Shown here one piece after another: positions 27,686 to 36,290 of a stretch of DNA of 64,000 bases. Under the pieces are notes generated by a model. It saw only the letters and a list, made by a program, of their open reading frames with translations. It had not been told where the DNA came from and ran no database searches. The stretch spans positions 1 to 64,000 of the forward strand of contig JAHDRN010000005.1 of the NCBI GenBank assembly GCA_018433245.1, written 5' to 3'. The stretch's first letter is position 1. The number at the start of each line of letters is the position of its first letter. The position numbers were made by a program, and so were the translations under genes. Source of the stretch: Candidatus Proruminimicrobium quisquiliarum. GTDB taxonomy: Bacteria; Elusimicrobiota; Endomicrobiia; Endomicrobiales; Endomicrobiaceae.

Positions 27686-28933
27686 TTAACATAAAATACT
27701 GCAATCTTCACATGGATCAATATAATTTTCATCAATAATAGATTGTCTTATATTTTGAATAGCAAGTCCATTCCATGATTTTTCAATAGTTTCAAATTTT
27801 CCAAAATGTTTGAAATCAGAACGACAGTCGAAATATACATCGTTATGAATAGCAATAGAAATATTTTTCCATGGAATATTACACTTCACATACAACTTAT
27901 TATGAACAACACTAAAATCATTACATAGACTTTTTTGATTTTTTCTAACTACATTTAAATTTGGATCGGTAAAAATTTGAATATTATAGTTTTCTCTTTC
28001 TACAAGATCTATACATTCATTAATTTGATAAATTGCATGTTCCATTTCTTTTTCATTTGGCATATATTGAAATACCGATGTTAATTTTAGAAAATTCAAT
28101 GCTTCAAAATTGTATTTCAACGCAAAATCAAGAGCATTTTTGATTTGTTTATAATTATTGTTCATAACAACCATATTTAACAAAGTTCTTACTTGTTTAA
28201 AAGAATCTTTTTTCATTGATTGTTTAAGAATTTCAAGATTTTCTGTTAAAATATCAAAATTCCCGTTTATTCTGATTTTTTCATAAGTTTCTTTGTCAAA
28301 ACCGTCTACAGAAACTCCTATTGAAGCTCTCATATTCTCAAATATTGCCATATTTTTAAGCAAAGATAAACCGTTTGTCACAATACATAACTCAGTATCA
28401 TATTTTTTGGCACTTTCAATAATATCATTAATCTTGTCGTATAAAAAAACTTCTCCGCCGATACAAGTAAACCGTTCAAAATATTTCATATATTTTATAA
28501 TATCGGCTATTGTTTCATCCGAAATAAGATAATTTTCTTTGACAGATTCGCACATTATACATCTGAGATTGCATTTGCTTGTAAGAACAGCAAGCATTGA
28601 AGAAGGTTTTGACTTTAATATTGTTCTTTTTTTTAATATTTCAAAATTATTTAAAAGTGTATTTTTTACCCTGTCTTTATTGCTTTCCGTTATATATTCG
28701 TCTATATTGTCCAAAAAAGACAACATTTCCGTATCGTTAAAAAACTTGCCGATTTCTTCTATTGCTTTTGTATAATTTTTCATAAACACATATATTTTAG
28801 CTATTTCTTCACGAATCAATATTTTTATTTCAGTTTTTGATTCTTTTTTTAAAAATTCAGAAAGAAGATTAAGAGCTTGGTCATATTTTGCAGCTTTAAT
28901 AAATTGTTTCGACTTTTTTATTGTTGCATACAT
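27686..28933 (-). CDS. Radical SAM/SPASM-like protein, paralogue 1
   Basis: 415 residues from the ATG at 28933 (AGGAG upstream, matching the starts of the two paralogues). Residues 1-105 are helical with TPR-like character. The radical SAM cysteines are C121, C125, C128 (CNLRCIMC), followed by GGEVFL. The C-terminus has the PWKNISI...FDC...CEDC pattern of a short SPASM auxiliary-cluster domain. It should bind one or two Fe-S clusters and modify an unknown substrate. It is one of three tandem copies placed between candidate ceramide genes and rfbB. Confidence 0.85.
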   Translation of the reverse strand: MYATIKKSKQFIKAAKYDQALNLLSEFLKKESKTEIKILIREEIAKIYVFMKNYTKAIEEIGKFFNDTEMLSFLDNIDEYITESNKDRVKNTLLNNFEILKKRTILKSKPSSMLAVLTSKCNLRCIMCESVKENYLISDETIADIIKYMKYFERFTCIGGEVFLYDKINDIIESAKKYDTELCIVTNGLSLLKNMAIFENMRASIGVSVDGFDKETYEKIRINGNFDILTENLEILKQSMKKDSFKQVRTLLNMVVMNNNYKQIKNALDFALKYNFEALNFLKLTSVFQYMPNEKEMEHAIYQINECIDLVERENYNIQIFTDPNLNVVRKNQKSLCNDFSVVHNKLYVKCNIPWKNISIAIHNDVYFDCRSDFKHFGKFETIEKSWNGLAIQNIRQSIIDENYIDPCEDCSILC

Positions 28934-29012
28934 ATAAAAAAACTCCTGCAAAAAATATCATAATTACACATGCCATGCTTATGCAAATATACGGTTTCAA
29001 GTCTTTGTATTT

Positions 29013-30266
29013 TTAAACTAACTGACTGCACTTATTACACGGTTCAATATAAACACCGTCAATAACAGCCTGTCTTATTTTTTGAATAGCCAAACTGTTC
29101 CATGATTTTTCAACAGTCTCAAAATGTCCGATTTCTTTGCGATCAGAACAGCAGTCAAAAAATATATCATTGTTTATTGAAACAGATATATTTTTCCAAG
29201 GAACATCGCATTTAACTCCAAATGCACTACGGTTTATACTTTTGTTATTATATAAATTTTTTTGGTTTTTACGAACAACATTAAGATCAGGGTCAGTAAG
29301 AATCTTAATATTCAAATGTTCTTTTTCAATTATATCCATACACGCATTGATATTCTTTGCAGCTTCGTTACTTTCTGTCTGCGAAAGCCGGCTTGAATTC
29401 TGCGGTTCTCCATTCAATTTTAAAAATTTTAATACACAAAATCCGTTTTTAACAGCAAAATCAAAAGCTTGTCTTATCTGAAAGTAATTTTCTTTCATAA
29501 CTATCATATACAAAAAACTTTTAACTTCTTTGAATGATTCTTTTTGTAATGCTGTTTTTAAAGCCGCTACATTTTCAAGCAATACTTCAAATCTGCCATT
29601 TAGTCTTATTTTTTCATATGTGTTTTTATCAAAACCATCCACAGACACGCCTATTGAAGCCTTCATGTTTTCAAACATCGCAAGATTTTCTAAAAGAAGC
29701 AAACCATTTGTAGAAACACACATTTCAGTATCACTTTTTTTTGCTTGTTTAAGAAGATATGAAAATTCCGGGCATAAAAAAACTTCTCCGCCTAAACATG
29801 TTATTTTTTCAAAATACTTTATATTTGCGGCTATATCGCTTACAATATCTGCTGAAAGTGAAATATCGCTTTTATTTGTCCGACACATTATGCATCTTAA
29901 ATTACATTTGTTTGTAAGTTCGACAAGCATTGAAGACGGTTTTGATTTTAATATTGTTCTTTTTTTCAATATCTCAAAATTATTTAAAAGTGTATTTTTT
30001 ACCCTGTCTTTATTGCTTTCCGTTATATATTCGTCTATATTTTCCAAAAAAGACAACATTTCCGTATCATTAAAAAACACGTCTATTTCTTCTATTGCTT
30101 TCGTGTAATTTTTCATAAATACATGCATTTTAGCTATTTCTTCATAAATTGGGATTTTAGCTCCGGTTTTTGGTTCTTTTCCCAAAAAAACATATAAATT
30201 TCTTAAAGCTCCTTCCGCATCTCCGGCTTTTAAACTTTTTTTTGATTTTTCTATTGTTTTATACAT
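29013..30266 (-). CDS. Radical SAM/SPASM-like protein, paralogue 2
   Basis: 417 residues, same architecture as its neighbours: helical N-terminus, CNLRCIMC at 121-128, GGEVFL, and a C-terminal SPASM-like motif (FDCCSD...CNKC). The middle N-terminal stretch (about 44-116) is nearly identical in nucleotide sequence to paralogue 1, while the rest has diverged more. Its start lies six bases after the stop of a remnant of the upstream acyltransferase gene, in exactly the arrangement seen in front of paralogue 3. Confidence 0.85.
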   Translation of the reverse strand: MYKTIEKSKKSLKAGDAEGALRNLYVFLGKEPKTGAKIPIYEEIAKMHVFMKNYTKAIEEIDVFFNDTEMLSFLENIDEYITESNKDRVKNTLLNNFEILKKRTILKSKPSSMLVELTNKCNLRCIMCRTNKSDISLSADIVSDIAANIKYFEKITCLGGEVFLCPEFSYLLKQAKKSDTEMCVSTNGLLLLENLAMFENMKASIGVSVDGFDKNTYEKIRLNGRFEVLLENVAALKTALQKESFKEVKSFLYMIVMKENYFQIRQAFDFAVKNGFCVLKFLKLNGEPQNSSRLSQTESNEAAKNINACMDIIEKEHLNIKILTDPDLNVVRKNQKNLYNNKSINRSAFGVKCDVPWKNISVSINNDIFFDCCSDRKEIGHFETVEKSWNSLAIQKIRQAVIDGVYIEPCNKCSQLV

Positions 30267-30271
30267 AAATT

Positions 30272-30445
30272 TCAGATTCCCGCATTTGAATAAACGGCAT
30301 ATTTTTTGTACAGCCTGTCGGACATCATTTCCGCCGTTCTCTGCGTCATTATATTATCGTCTAGTATCCATGACAGTTCGCAGTTTTCATAGCCTGCGGA
30401 CACTGAATTTTTTAATGCTTCGCCCGTTACCAAAATTTTATATAT
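30272..30445 (-). pseudogene. Chimeric duplication scar: rfbB 5' end fused to acyltransferase 3' end
   Basis: A 57-codon open remnant. Its first ~9 codons match the start of rfbB (YKILVTG, with the ATG changed to ATA at 30445-30443). From codon 9 on it matches the last ~49 residues of the GNAT gene at 31728, differing at a few residues only (for example V to I, G to D, R to K), with the same ANAG-I-stop ending. Most changes are synonymous. It marks the junction of a tandem duplication. No start codon or ribosome site remains, so it is unlikely to be expressed as a protein. Confidence 0.85.
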
Positions 30446-30465
30446 ATTTTTTCTTTAAGAGATCA

Positions 30466-31722
30466 TTAATATAAAACGCTGCAGTCTTTACATATTTTAA
30501 CATAATTACCATAAATTATGGCCTTTCTTATTTTTTGAATAGCAAGACTATTCCATGATTTTTCAATTGTTTCAAATTTTTCAATATGTTTACAATCACA
30601 ACGGCAGTCAAAATACACATCATTCTTCATAGAGATGGAAAGATTCTTCCAAGGAATATTACATTTTACATATAACTCATTGCTGCCTGTGCTAGCATTA
30701 TTATATAACGTTTTCTGGTTTTTTTGACCAGCATTTAAATTCAAATCGTTTGTATCTGTAAAAATCTGAATATTGTATTTCTCTTTTTCTACAATATCCA
30801 TACATTGGCGAATTTGATCAATTGCATATTTAAGTTCTTTTGCATTCGGACTATATTCAAATGCCGAATTCAATCTTAAAAAATTTAATGCTTTGAAATT
30901 ATATTTTAATGCAAAATCAAAAGCCTTCATGACCTGTTTATAATTATTTTTCATAATAACCATACGCAATAAAGTCTTGATTTGTTTAAAAGATTCTTTT
31001 TGAGTAGACTGCTTAAGTATCTCAAGATTTTCATTTAAAACATCAAAATTACCTTTCATCCTGATTTTTTCATAAGTTTCCTTATCAAAACCGTCGACAG
31101 ATACACCTATTGATGCCTGCATATTTTCAAACATAGACATATTTTTACCAAGCAATAATCCATTTGTAGAAATACTCAGTTCCGTATCAAATTTTTTGGC
31201 ATTTTCAACTATAACATTAAATTTATCATACAGAAAAACTTCTCCGCCCAAACACGCTAAATATTCAAAATATTTCATATTTTTTATAATATCGTCTAAT
31301 GTTTCGTCTGAAATAGTATAGTTTTCTCTTATAGATTTGCACATTATGCATCTGAGATTACATTTATTTGTCAGCACTGCAAGCATTGAAGAAGGTTTTG
31401 ATTTTAATACAGTCTTTTTTTTTAATATTTCAAAATTATTTAATAATATGTTTTTGACTCTGTCTTTATTGTTTTCATTTATATATTTATCTATATTATC
31501 TAGAAAAACAGCTATTTTGGAATCATCAAAAAAATATCCGATTGCCTCAATTGCTTCTATATATTTTTTCTGCGAAACATATATTTTTGCTATATATATA
31601 TATATTCTTTCCTTCTCATTTGAATCTGATGTTTTTTTTAAAAGACTGTATAAACTACTTAAAGCAACATCCGGTCCACATGATTTTAAAAGTTGCTTTG
31701 ATTTTTCTATTGTTTTATACAT
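30466..31722 (-). CDS. Radical SAM/SPASM-like protein, paralogue 3
   Basis: 418 residues. Radical SAM cysteines at 121, 125 and 128, GGEVFL after them, and a C-terminal CNIPWKN...FDCRCD...CKDC SPASM-like region with one more Cys than the others. The central part resembles paralogue 1 more than 2 (NFLRLNSAFEYSPN against NFLKLTSVFQYMPN). Starts six bases after the stop of the acyltransferase gene, so it is co-transcribed with the candidate ceramide genes. Substrate unknown. Confidence 0.85.
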   Translation of the reverse strand: MYKTIEKSKQLLKSCGPDVALSSLYSLLKKTSDSNEKERIYIYIAKIYVSQKKYIEAIEAIGYFFDDSKIAVFLDNIDKYINENNKDRVKNILLNNFEILKKKTVLKSKPSSMLAVLTNKCNLRCIMCKSIRENYTISDETLDDIIKNMKYFEYLACLGGEVFLYDKFNVIVENAKKFDTELSISTNGLLLGKNMSMFENMQASIGVSVDGFDKETYEKIRMKGNFDVLNENLEILKQSTQKESFKQIKTLLRMVIMKNNYKQVMKAFDFALKYNFKALNFLRLNSAFEYSPNAKELKYAIDQIRQCMDIVEKEKYNIQIFTDTNDLNLNAGQKNQKTLYNNASTGSNELYVKCNIPWKNLSISMKNDVYFDCRCDCKHIEKFETIEKSWNSLAIQKIRKAIIYGNYVKICKDCSVLY

Positions 31723-31727
31723 AAATT

Positions 31728-32846
31728 TCAGATTCCCGCATTTGAGTAAACGGCATATCTTTTGTACAGTCTGCCTGACATCATTTCCGCCGTTCTCTGC
31801 GTCATTACATTGTCATCAAGTATCCATGAAAGTTCGCAGTTTTCATAGCCTGCGGATACTGAATTTTTTAACGCCTCTCCGGCCATATAAGCTTCTATTC
31901 CTTTATTTCTGTATTCTTTTTTTACGCCCATTATCATAAGCCTTAAATCTTTCACTTTATTTTTAAAATACAAAAATTTTAAAAAACCAAAAGGGAATAA
32001 CTTCCCGTTTAATTTTTTTAATATATAATTGTAATCCGGTATTGCTATAAGCATACCTGCCGGATTTTCACCGTCATATGCCATCATCACAATTTTTTCA
32101 TCAAGCAATCCGACAAGACTATCGGCTATGGTTTCAAATTCTTCGTTAGTCCATGGGACAAAGCCCCAATTTTTTTCCCATGCAGAATTGTAAATTTCCA
32201 TAACGTCAGCCAAATCTTTTTTATAATTCTTTTTAGAAAATGTTCTTATTGTTATTGTAGGATTTCTTTTTTTAACTATGTTTAACGCTTTGTTTAATCT
32301 TACCATTCTGTCATCAAGAGCAACGGGTATTTCATAAGCGTACAATTCTTTTATTTTTTTCAGCCCCGCCTGTTCTGCAAGATCAATATAATATTTATGA
32401 GTATACGGCATCATTATTCTTGCCGGGCTGTCAAAACCTTCATATAAAAAGCCTACTTCGTCATTTGTGGACGGATTCATAGGCCCCATCATTTTTTTTA
32501 TATTATTTTCCGCAAGAAAATTTTCAACGCAGGCAAAAAGCCGTTTTGCCGCTTCAACATTGTTTACACATTCAAAAAAACCGAAGAACCCGATTTCATT
32601 TTCCTGGAATTCAATATAATTATAGTCTATAATGCCGGCAATTCTGCCGACAATTTTTTTGTTATCGTCATATGCCAAAAAAAGAGCCCTTTTCGCATGC
32701 CGCCAAAAAGGGTTTTTATCCGATAATATATTTTTAACATCTCTGTCTAACTGCGGGATCCAATACGAATTGCCTTTATAAATTTCATAAGGACATTTTA
32801 TAAATTTATCTATTTTGTCATCTTTTATTTCTTTTATGGTAAACAT
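31728..32846 (-). CDS. GNAT-superfamily acyltransferase, YghO-like; candidate bacterial ceramide synthase
   Basis: 372 residues. Characteristic stretches are YWIPQLDRDV (about 28-37), NPFWRHAKRALF, GRIAGIIDYN, GFFGFFECVN, and GPMNPSTNDEVGFL, followed by an acyl-CoA-type GNAT fold near the C-terminus. I recognise this as the YghO-like family that includes the ceramide synthase bCerS described in Caulobacter. The key argument is context: it directly follows a serine-palmitoyltransferase-like gene (no gap) and an extended SDR. It would N-acylate the sphingoid base. Activity and acyl donor are inferred, not shown by sequence alone. Confidence 0.72.
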   Translation of the reverse strand: MFTIKEIKDDKIDKFIKCPYEIYKGNSYWIPQLDRDVKNILSDKNPFWRHAKRALFLAYDDNKKIVGRIAGIIDYNYIEFQENEIGFFGFFECVNNVEAAKRLFACVENFLAENNIKKMMGPMNPSTNDEVGFLYEGFDSPARIMMPYTHKYYIDLAEQAGLKKIKELYAYEIPVALDDRMVRLNKALNIVKKRNPTITIRTFSKKNYKKDLADVMEIYNSAWEKNWGFVPWTNEEFETIADSLVGLLDEKIVMMAYDGENPAGMLIAIPDYNYILKKLNGKLFPFGFLKFLYFKNKVKDLRLMIMGVKKEYRNKGIEAYMAGEALKNSVSAGYENCELSWILDDNVMTQRTAEMMSGRLYKRYAVYSNAGI

Positions 32847-34139
32847 CTATTTTGACCAAAGATTTTTAAACCAGTTTTTAGTGGCATCCGCAAAATCTTT
32901 TCTTGAAAATGCGAATTTCCATGATTTTTTAGCGGATGTCTTTGATTTTCTTGTATTGCCGCCCGGGATAAGGCCTACCTGCTTTGAAACTTTTTCAAAT
33001 TTATCAAGTATAAATTCAAGATGAGCATCCGTATGAGTAGCCATATAACTTGTTCTTATTATGGCCTGAGGAACTGCGGGACTTACTACGGGAGACGTAA
33101 AAACGCCTTCATCAAAAAGCATTCTGCACATCTGGAACGCTTTCATATCATCGCCGACTGTTATAGGTATTATAGGAGATTCCGAAGTACCGGTATCAAG
33201 TCCCATTGACTGGAAACCTTCTTTCATCTTTCTGGTATTTTTCCAAAGAGTTTCTCTGCGTTCCGGCTCCTGCTGTAAAATATCAAGAGCGACATCTATC
33301 GCTCCTACGCATGCAGGCGGAAGACTTGCGGTAAATATAAGTGATCTTGCCGTATGTTTTATATATTCTATTACTTCATTGCTGCTTGCGATGAACCCGC
33401 CGATTGAAGCAAGCGATTTTGAAGCTGTCGCCATGACTACGTCAACATCGCTTTGAAGCCCGAAATGCTCTCCGGTACCGGTTCCCCTTTCGCCTAAAAC
33501 TCCCAAAGAATGAGCTTCGTCTACAAAAATTCTGACGCCGTATCGCTTTGCGAGTTTTACTATCTCCGGAAGATTGGCAATGTCTCCTTCCATGCTGAAA
33601 ACTCCGTCAACCACTATTATTGCCGATGCGTCTTTATTTTTTATAAGCTGCCTTTCAAGATCAGCCATATCGTTATGCCTGAACCTTACCATTTCGCCCA
33701 AAGCCAAACGGCAGCCGTCTATTATTGAAGCATGATCAAGTTTATCGGTTATTACTATATCGTTTTTGCCTACAAGAGAAGATATTGCTCCTATGTTTGA
33801 ATGATGTCCCGTTGTAAACAAAATCGCAGTCTCTTTACCTACAAATTTTGCGAATTTTTTTTCAACTTTTTCATGTAAATCGTTAGTTCCGTTTAAAAAT
33901 CTTGAACCTGTGCATGAAGTGCCGTACTTCTTTGCGGCCTTAATTGAACCTTCTATAACCTTAGGGTGGTCTGCAAGACCAAGGTAATTATTTGAACATA
34001 CTACAACTATTTTTCTTCCGCCTATTATGACTTCCGGCCCCTGTGCGGATTCAACTTTTTTGAAATAAGGATATACCCCCTGCGCTTTGATATCCTTTGT
34101 CGCCGTAAATTCATAACACTTCTTAAAAATATCGTTCAT
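32847..34139 (-). CDS. spt: Serine palmitoyltransferase-like alpha-oxoamine synthase
   Basis: 430 residues, PLP-dependent. AQGVYPYF at 19-26, SRFLNGT (79-85), HASIIDG (136-142), RFRHND (152-157), DEAH (207-210), Lys241 in ASKSLASIGG as the PLP lysine, then IFTASLPP and VVSPAVPQ. The RFRHN, FTASLPP, SLASIGGF and MATHT wording is closer to Bacteroides/Sphingomonas SPT than to Kbl (which has YxNND) or BioF. It would condense serine and acyl-CoA to 3-ketosphinganine. A Lys/Trp-rich amphipathic tail of ~30 residues extends beyond the family's usual end and may bind the membrane. AGGAG precedes the ATG. Confidence 0.82.
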   Translation of the reverse strand: MNDIFKKCYEFTATKDIKAQGVYPYFKKVESAQGPEVIIGGRKIVVVCSNNYLGLADHPKVIEGSIKAAKKYGTSCTGSRFLNGTNDLHEKVEKKFAKFVGKETAILFTTGHHSNIGAISSLVGKNDIVITDKLDHASIIDGCRLALGEMVRFRHNDMADLERQLIKNKDASAIIVVDGVFSMEGDIANLPEIVKLAKRYGVRIFVDEAHSLGVLGERGTGTGEHFGLQSDVDVVMATASKSLASIGGFIASSNEVIEYIKHTARSLIFTASLPPACVGAIDVALDILQQEPERRETLWKNTRKMKEGFQSMGLDTGTSESPIIPITVGDDMKAFQMCRMLFDEGVFTSPVVSPAVPQAIIRTSYMATHTDAHLEFILDKFEKVSKQVGLIPGGNTRKSKTSAKKSWKFAFSRKDFADATKNWFKNLWSK

Positions 34140-34169
34140 TTAATCTAACTCCTAAAAGTTAATATATTC

Positions 34170-35144
34170 CTAAAACCATTTATTCTTTAAATACCAATTG
34201 TATGTTATTTTTGAACCGTTTTCAAGATTTTCAAATGTAAAATCAAGGTCTTTTAATGTTTGGGAATTATCGCAAACCCATGCTTTTTGAAGCATTTCGG
34301 TTATTTTCTGTCTGTTTAAAACCTGCGGTTTTTTTACAATAACAGATATAAATTCAAAAATACTGCCTGCAGCCTTAAAAATAAAATCAAATAGAGGAAC
34401 GGATACTGTTTTAATACCGTTTGAAACTGCTATTGTATCGGCGACATTTTGCCACGAATATATTTTGCCGTCCGCGAGATAATATATTTTATTATCCGAA
34501 ACAGGATTGTTTATTATTTTGATTGCTATTTTAGCTATATCTCTAACAAAAACAAGCTGTATAAGATGTTCTTTTACGGTTTTAGGAGCGATATGTTTAT
34601 TGACCATATTGAAAAATGAGAAAATATCTTTATCTCTGGGACCGTAAACAGCCGCCGGTCTTAAAATACAGTACGGCACTATTCCTTTGAGTTTTTTTAC
34701 CTCCTGTTCGGCCAGCAACTTACTTTTGCCGTAATCGGAAACAGGGGTTTCAATATCGCCGATTTTTCTTATTTTATCTTCAAAAGAAGGCCCCATTGCG
34801 GCCTGTGATGAAATAAAAATAAATTTTTTTAAATTTTTATTATTTTCCAAAACGGCTTCTATTATATTTTTCGTGCCTGTTACATTAACATCGTTGTAAG
34901 TATCCCATTTCAACGCCCTTACAACTCCGGCGCAGTGAATAACAATATCTGTTTCGGATATTATCTCTTTAAGAAAAGTTTTATCGTTTAAAGTTCCGTA
35001 TTTTAATTTTACAGGCCGGTTATTTATCCATTTAAGATCTGAATTCTTTCTGACAGCACAAATGACTTCATAGTTGTTTGCGGCAAGTTCCTCAACTATG
35101 TGGCTTCCTACAAAACCGTTGGCTCCGGTAATTAATATTTTCAT
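34170..35144 (-). CDS. Extended SDR (NAD-dependent epimerase/dehydratase); candidate CerR-type reductase
   Basis: 324 residues. N-terminal Rossmann GANGFVGSH at 7-15, a Ser at FISSQAA near 112, and the catalytic YGKSK near 138. C-terminal half is the variable substrate domain. In Caulobacter the keto-reduction step of ceramide synthesis is done by CerR, an SDR annotated as an epimerase/dehydratase. This gene sits directly before spt and the acyltransferase, so the same role is inferred here. It starts 16 bases after the tRNA-Met 3' end without a ribosome site. A sugar epimerase remains possible. Confidence 0.7.
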   Translation of the reverse strand: MKILITGANGFVGSHIVEELAANNYEVICAVRKNSDLKWINNRPVKLKYGTLNDKTFLKEIISETDIVIHCAGVVRALKWDTYNDVNVTGTKNIIEAVLENNKNLKKFIFISSQAAMGPSFEDKIRKIGDIETPVSDYGKSKLLAEQEVKKLKGIVPYCILRPAAVYGPRDKDIFSFFNMVNKHIAPKTVKEHLIQLVFVRDIAKIAIKIINNPVSDNKIYYLADGKIYSWQNVADTIAVSNGIKTVSVPLFDFIFKAAGSIFEFISVIVKKPQVLNRQKITEMLQKAWVCDNSQTLKDLDFTFENLENGSKITYNWYLKNKWF

Positions 35145-35160
35145 TTTTTAAAATAAAAAA

Positions 35161-35232
<72 letters not shown>

Positions 35233-35281
35233 AAACTTGTATAATTTTATTTTTTTTCACAACGAAAATCAATATTTAATA

Positions 35282-35363
35282 TGCGGATAGAGGGACTTGA
35301 ACCCCCACATCTTTCGATATACGGTCCTAAGCCGTACGCGTCTGCCAATTCCGCCATATCCGC
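35282..35363 (-). tRNA. tRNA-Leu (TAG)
   Basis: 82 bases, no encoded CCA. Acceptor GCGGATA pairs with TATCCGC, there is a long variable arm, and the anticodon loop CTTAGGA lies between ACGG and CCGT. It precedes tRNA-Met in the same transcript. Confidence 0.94.
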
Positions 35364-35378
35364 AAAAACGGAATTGGT

Positions 35379-35408
35379 ATTATATCATTTATACTTTTTT
35401 TAAGTCAA
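35379..35408 (-). promoter_or_regulatory. Promoter of the tRNA-Leu/tRNA-Met unit
   Basis: Minus-strand TTGACT, 18-base spacer, perfect TATAAT (35384-35379), about 15 bases upstream of tRNA-Leu and overlapping the ribF stop. It may also drive the candidate ceramide genes, because no terminator separates them. Confidence 0.65.
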
Positions 35409-36284
35409 TTTGCAGACTTTTTTATCCGAAGCAAAAGCGATATCTTTTCTTATTGCTCTTTGCAGCGATTCAATATTTGCAAATTTTTTTTCGTTTCTTA
35501 TGAATTCATGAACTAAAATTTTTATATTTTTTGTTTTCCATTTGCCGGAAAAATTTAAAATATGAACTTCAACCGACAAAGAATGGCTCAATTTTCTAAA
35601 TGTAGGTCTGGTACCTATGTTTAAAACGGCCGGGTAACATTTGCCGTAAGCGTCAAAAACAGAACATGTAAAAATCCCTTTCGGCAATATTTTTTCTTTA
35701 CAGACTTTTACGTTTATTGTAGGAAATCCTATTGTTCTTCCGATTTTATTTCCGGAAACGTGAACCCCGTTTATTTCAAATATTCTGCCTGATGTTTTAT
35801 TGGCTAAACTGATTTTGTTTTTGTTTATTAAATCTCTTATTTTTGAAGAAGATACTATATATCCGCCGTTTTTCACCTGACTTACTACTTTAAGTTTAAT
35901 GCCGTATTTTTTTACCGCTTCTTTAAGCCACGCTATATCGCCTTCCCGGTCTTTGCCGAAAGCGCAATTATAACCGACAACAAGATATTTTGCTTTTAAT
36001 TGTTTTACTATTATGTTTTTGAAAAAATCTGCTGCCGTAGTGTTTAAAACCGTTTTATTGACCGGAAAAACCACTATTTTATCAATCCCGAACGATGATA
36101 TAATTTCAATTTTTTCGTTCGGCAAAGTCAACAGCCCGTCAACTTTCTTAACGGGTTTTTCCATTGTAATAACTATACTCTGCAAGTTATATGCTTTAGC
36201 TGTTTTTACAACTTTATCCAAAATAGCTTTATGCCCTAAATGCACGCCGTCAAAAGTGCCTATTGTGATAACGGAACCTTTCAT
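35400..36284 (-). CDS. ribF: Bifunctional riboflavin kinase / FAD synthetase
   Basis: 294 residues from the ATG at 36284; a GTG at 36290 directly after the ychF stop is an alternative. N-terminal nucleotidyltransferase with GTFDGVHLGH (the HxGH-type motif) near 8-17, and C-terminal flavokinase with GRTIGFPTINV and NIGTRPTF. Converts riboflavin to FMN and FAD, which feeds the flavodiiron protein encoded at 55563 among others. Confidence 0.93.
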   Translation of the reverse strand: MKGSVITIGTFDGVHLGHKAILDKVVKTAKAYNLQSIVITMEKPVKKVDGLLTLPNEKIEIISSFGIDKIVVFPVNKTVLNTTAADFFKNIIVKQLKAKYLVVGYNCAFGKDREGDIAWLKEAVKKYGIKLKVVSQVKNGGYIVSSSKIRDLINKNKISLANKTSGRIFEINGVHVSGNKIGRTIGFPTINVKVCKEKILPKGIFTCSVFDAYGKCYPAVLNIGTRPTFRKLSHSLSVEVHILNFSGKWKTKNIKILVHEFIRNEKKFANIESLQRAIRKDIAFASDKKVCKLT

Positions 36285-36290
36285 TTTCAC

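Noticed and set aside
27664-27735. Longer rfbB start
   Set aside because: It lies within the radical SAM gene, and the Rossmann motif plus ribosome site fix the start at 27663.
30286-30474. Plus-strand frame over the duplication scar
   Set aside because: Antisense shadow of the acyltransferase remnant; the minus strand matches the known parent proteins.
32847-34139. Kbl (glycine C-acetyltransferase) or BioF assignment
   Set aside because: RFRHN, FTASLPP and the flanking acyltransferase and SDR genes fit SPT better; no tdh or bio genes adjoin. Not fully excluded.
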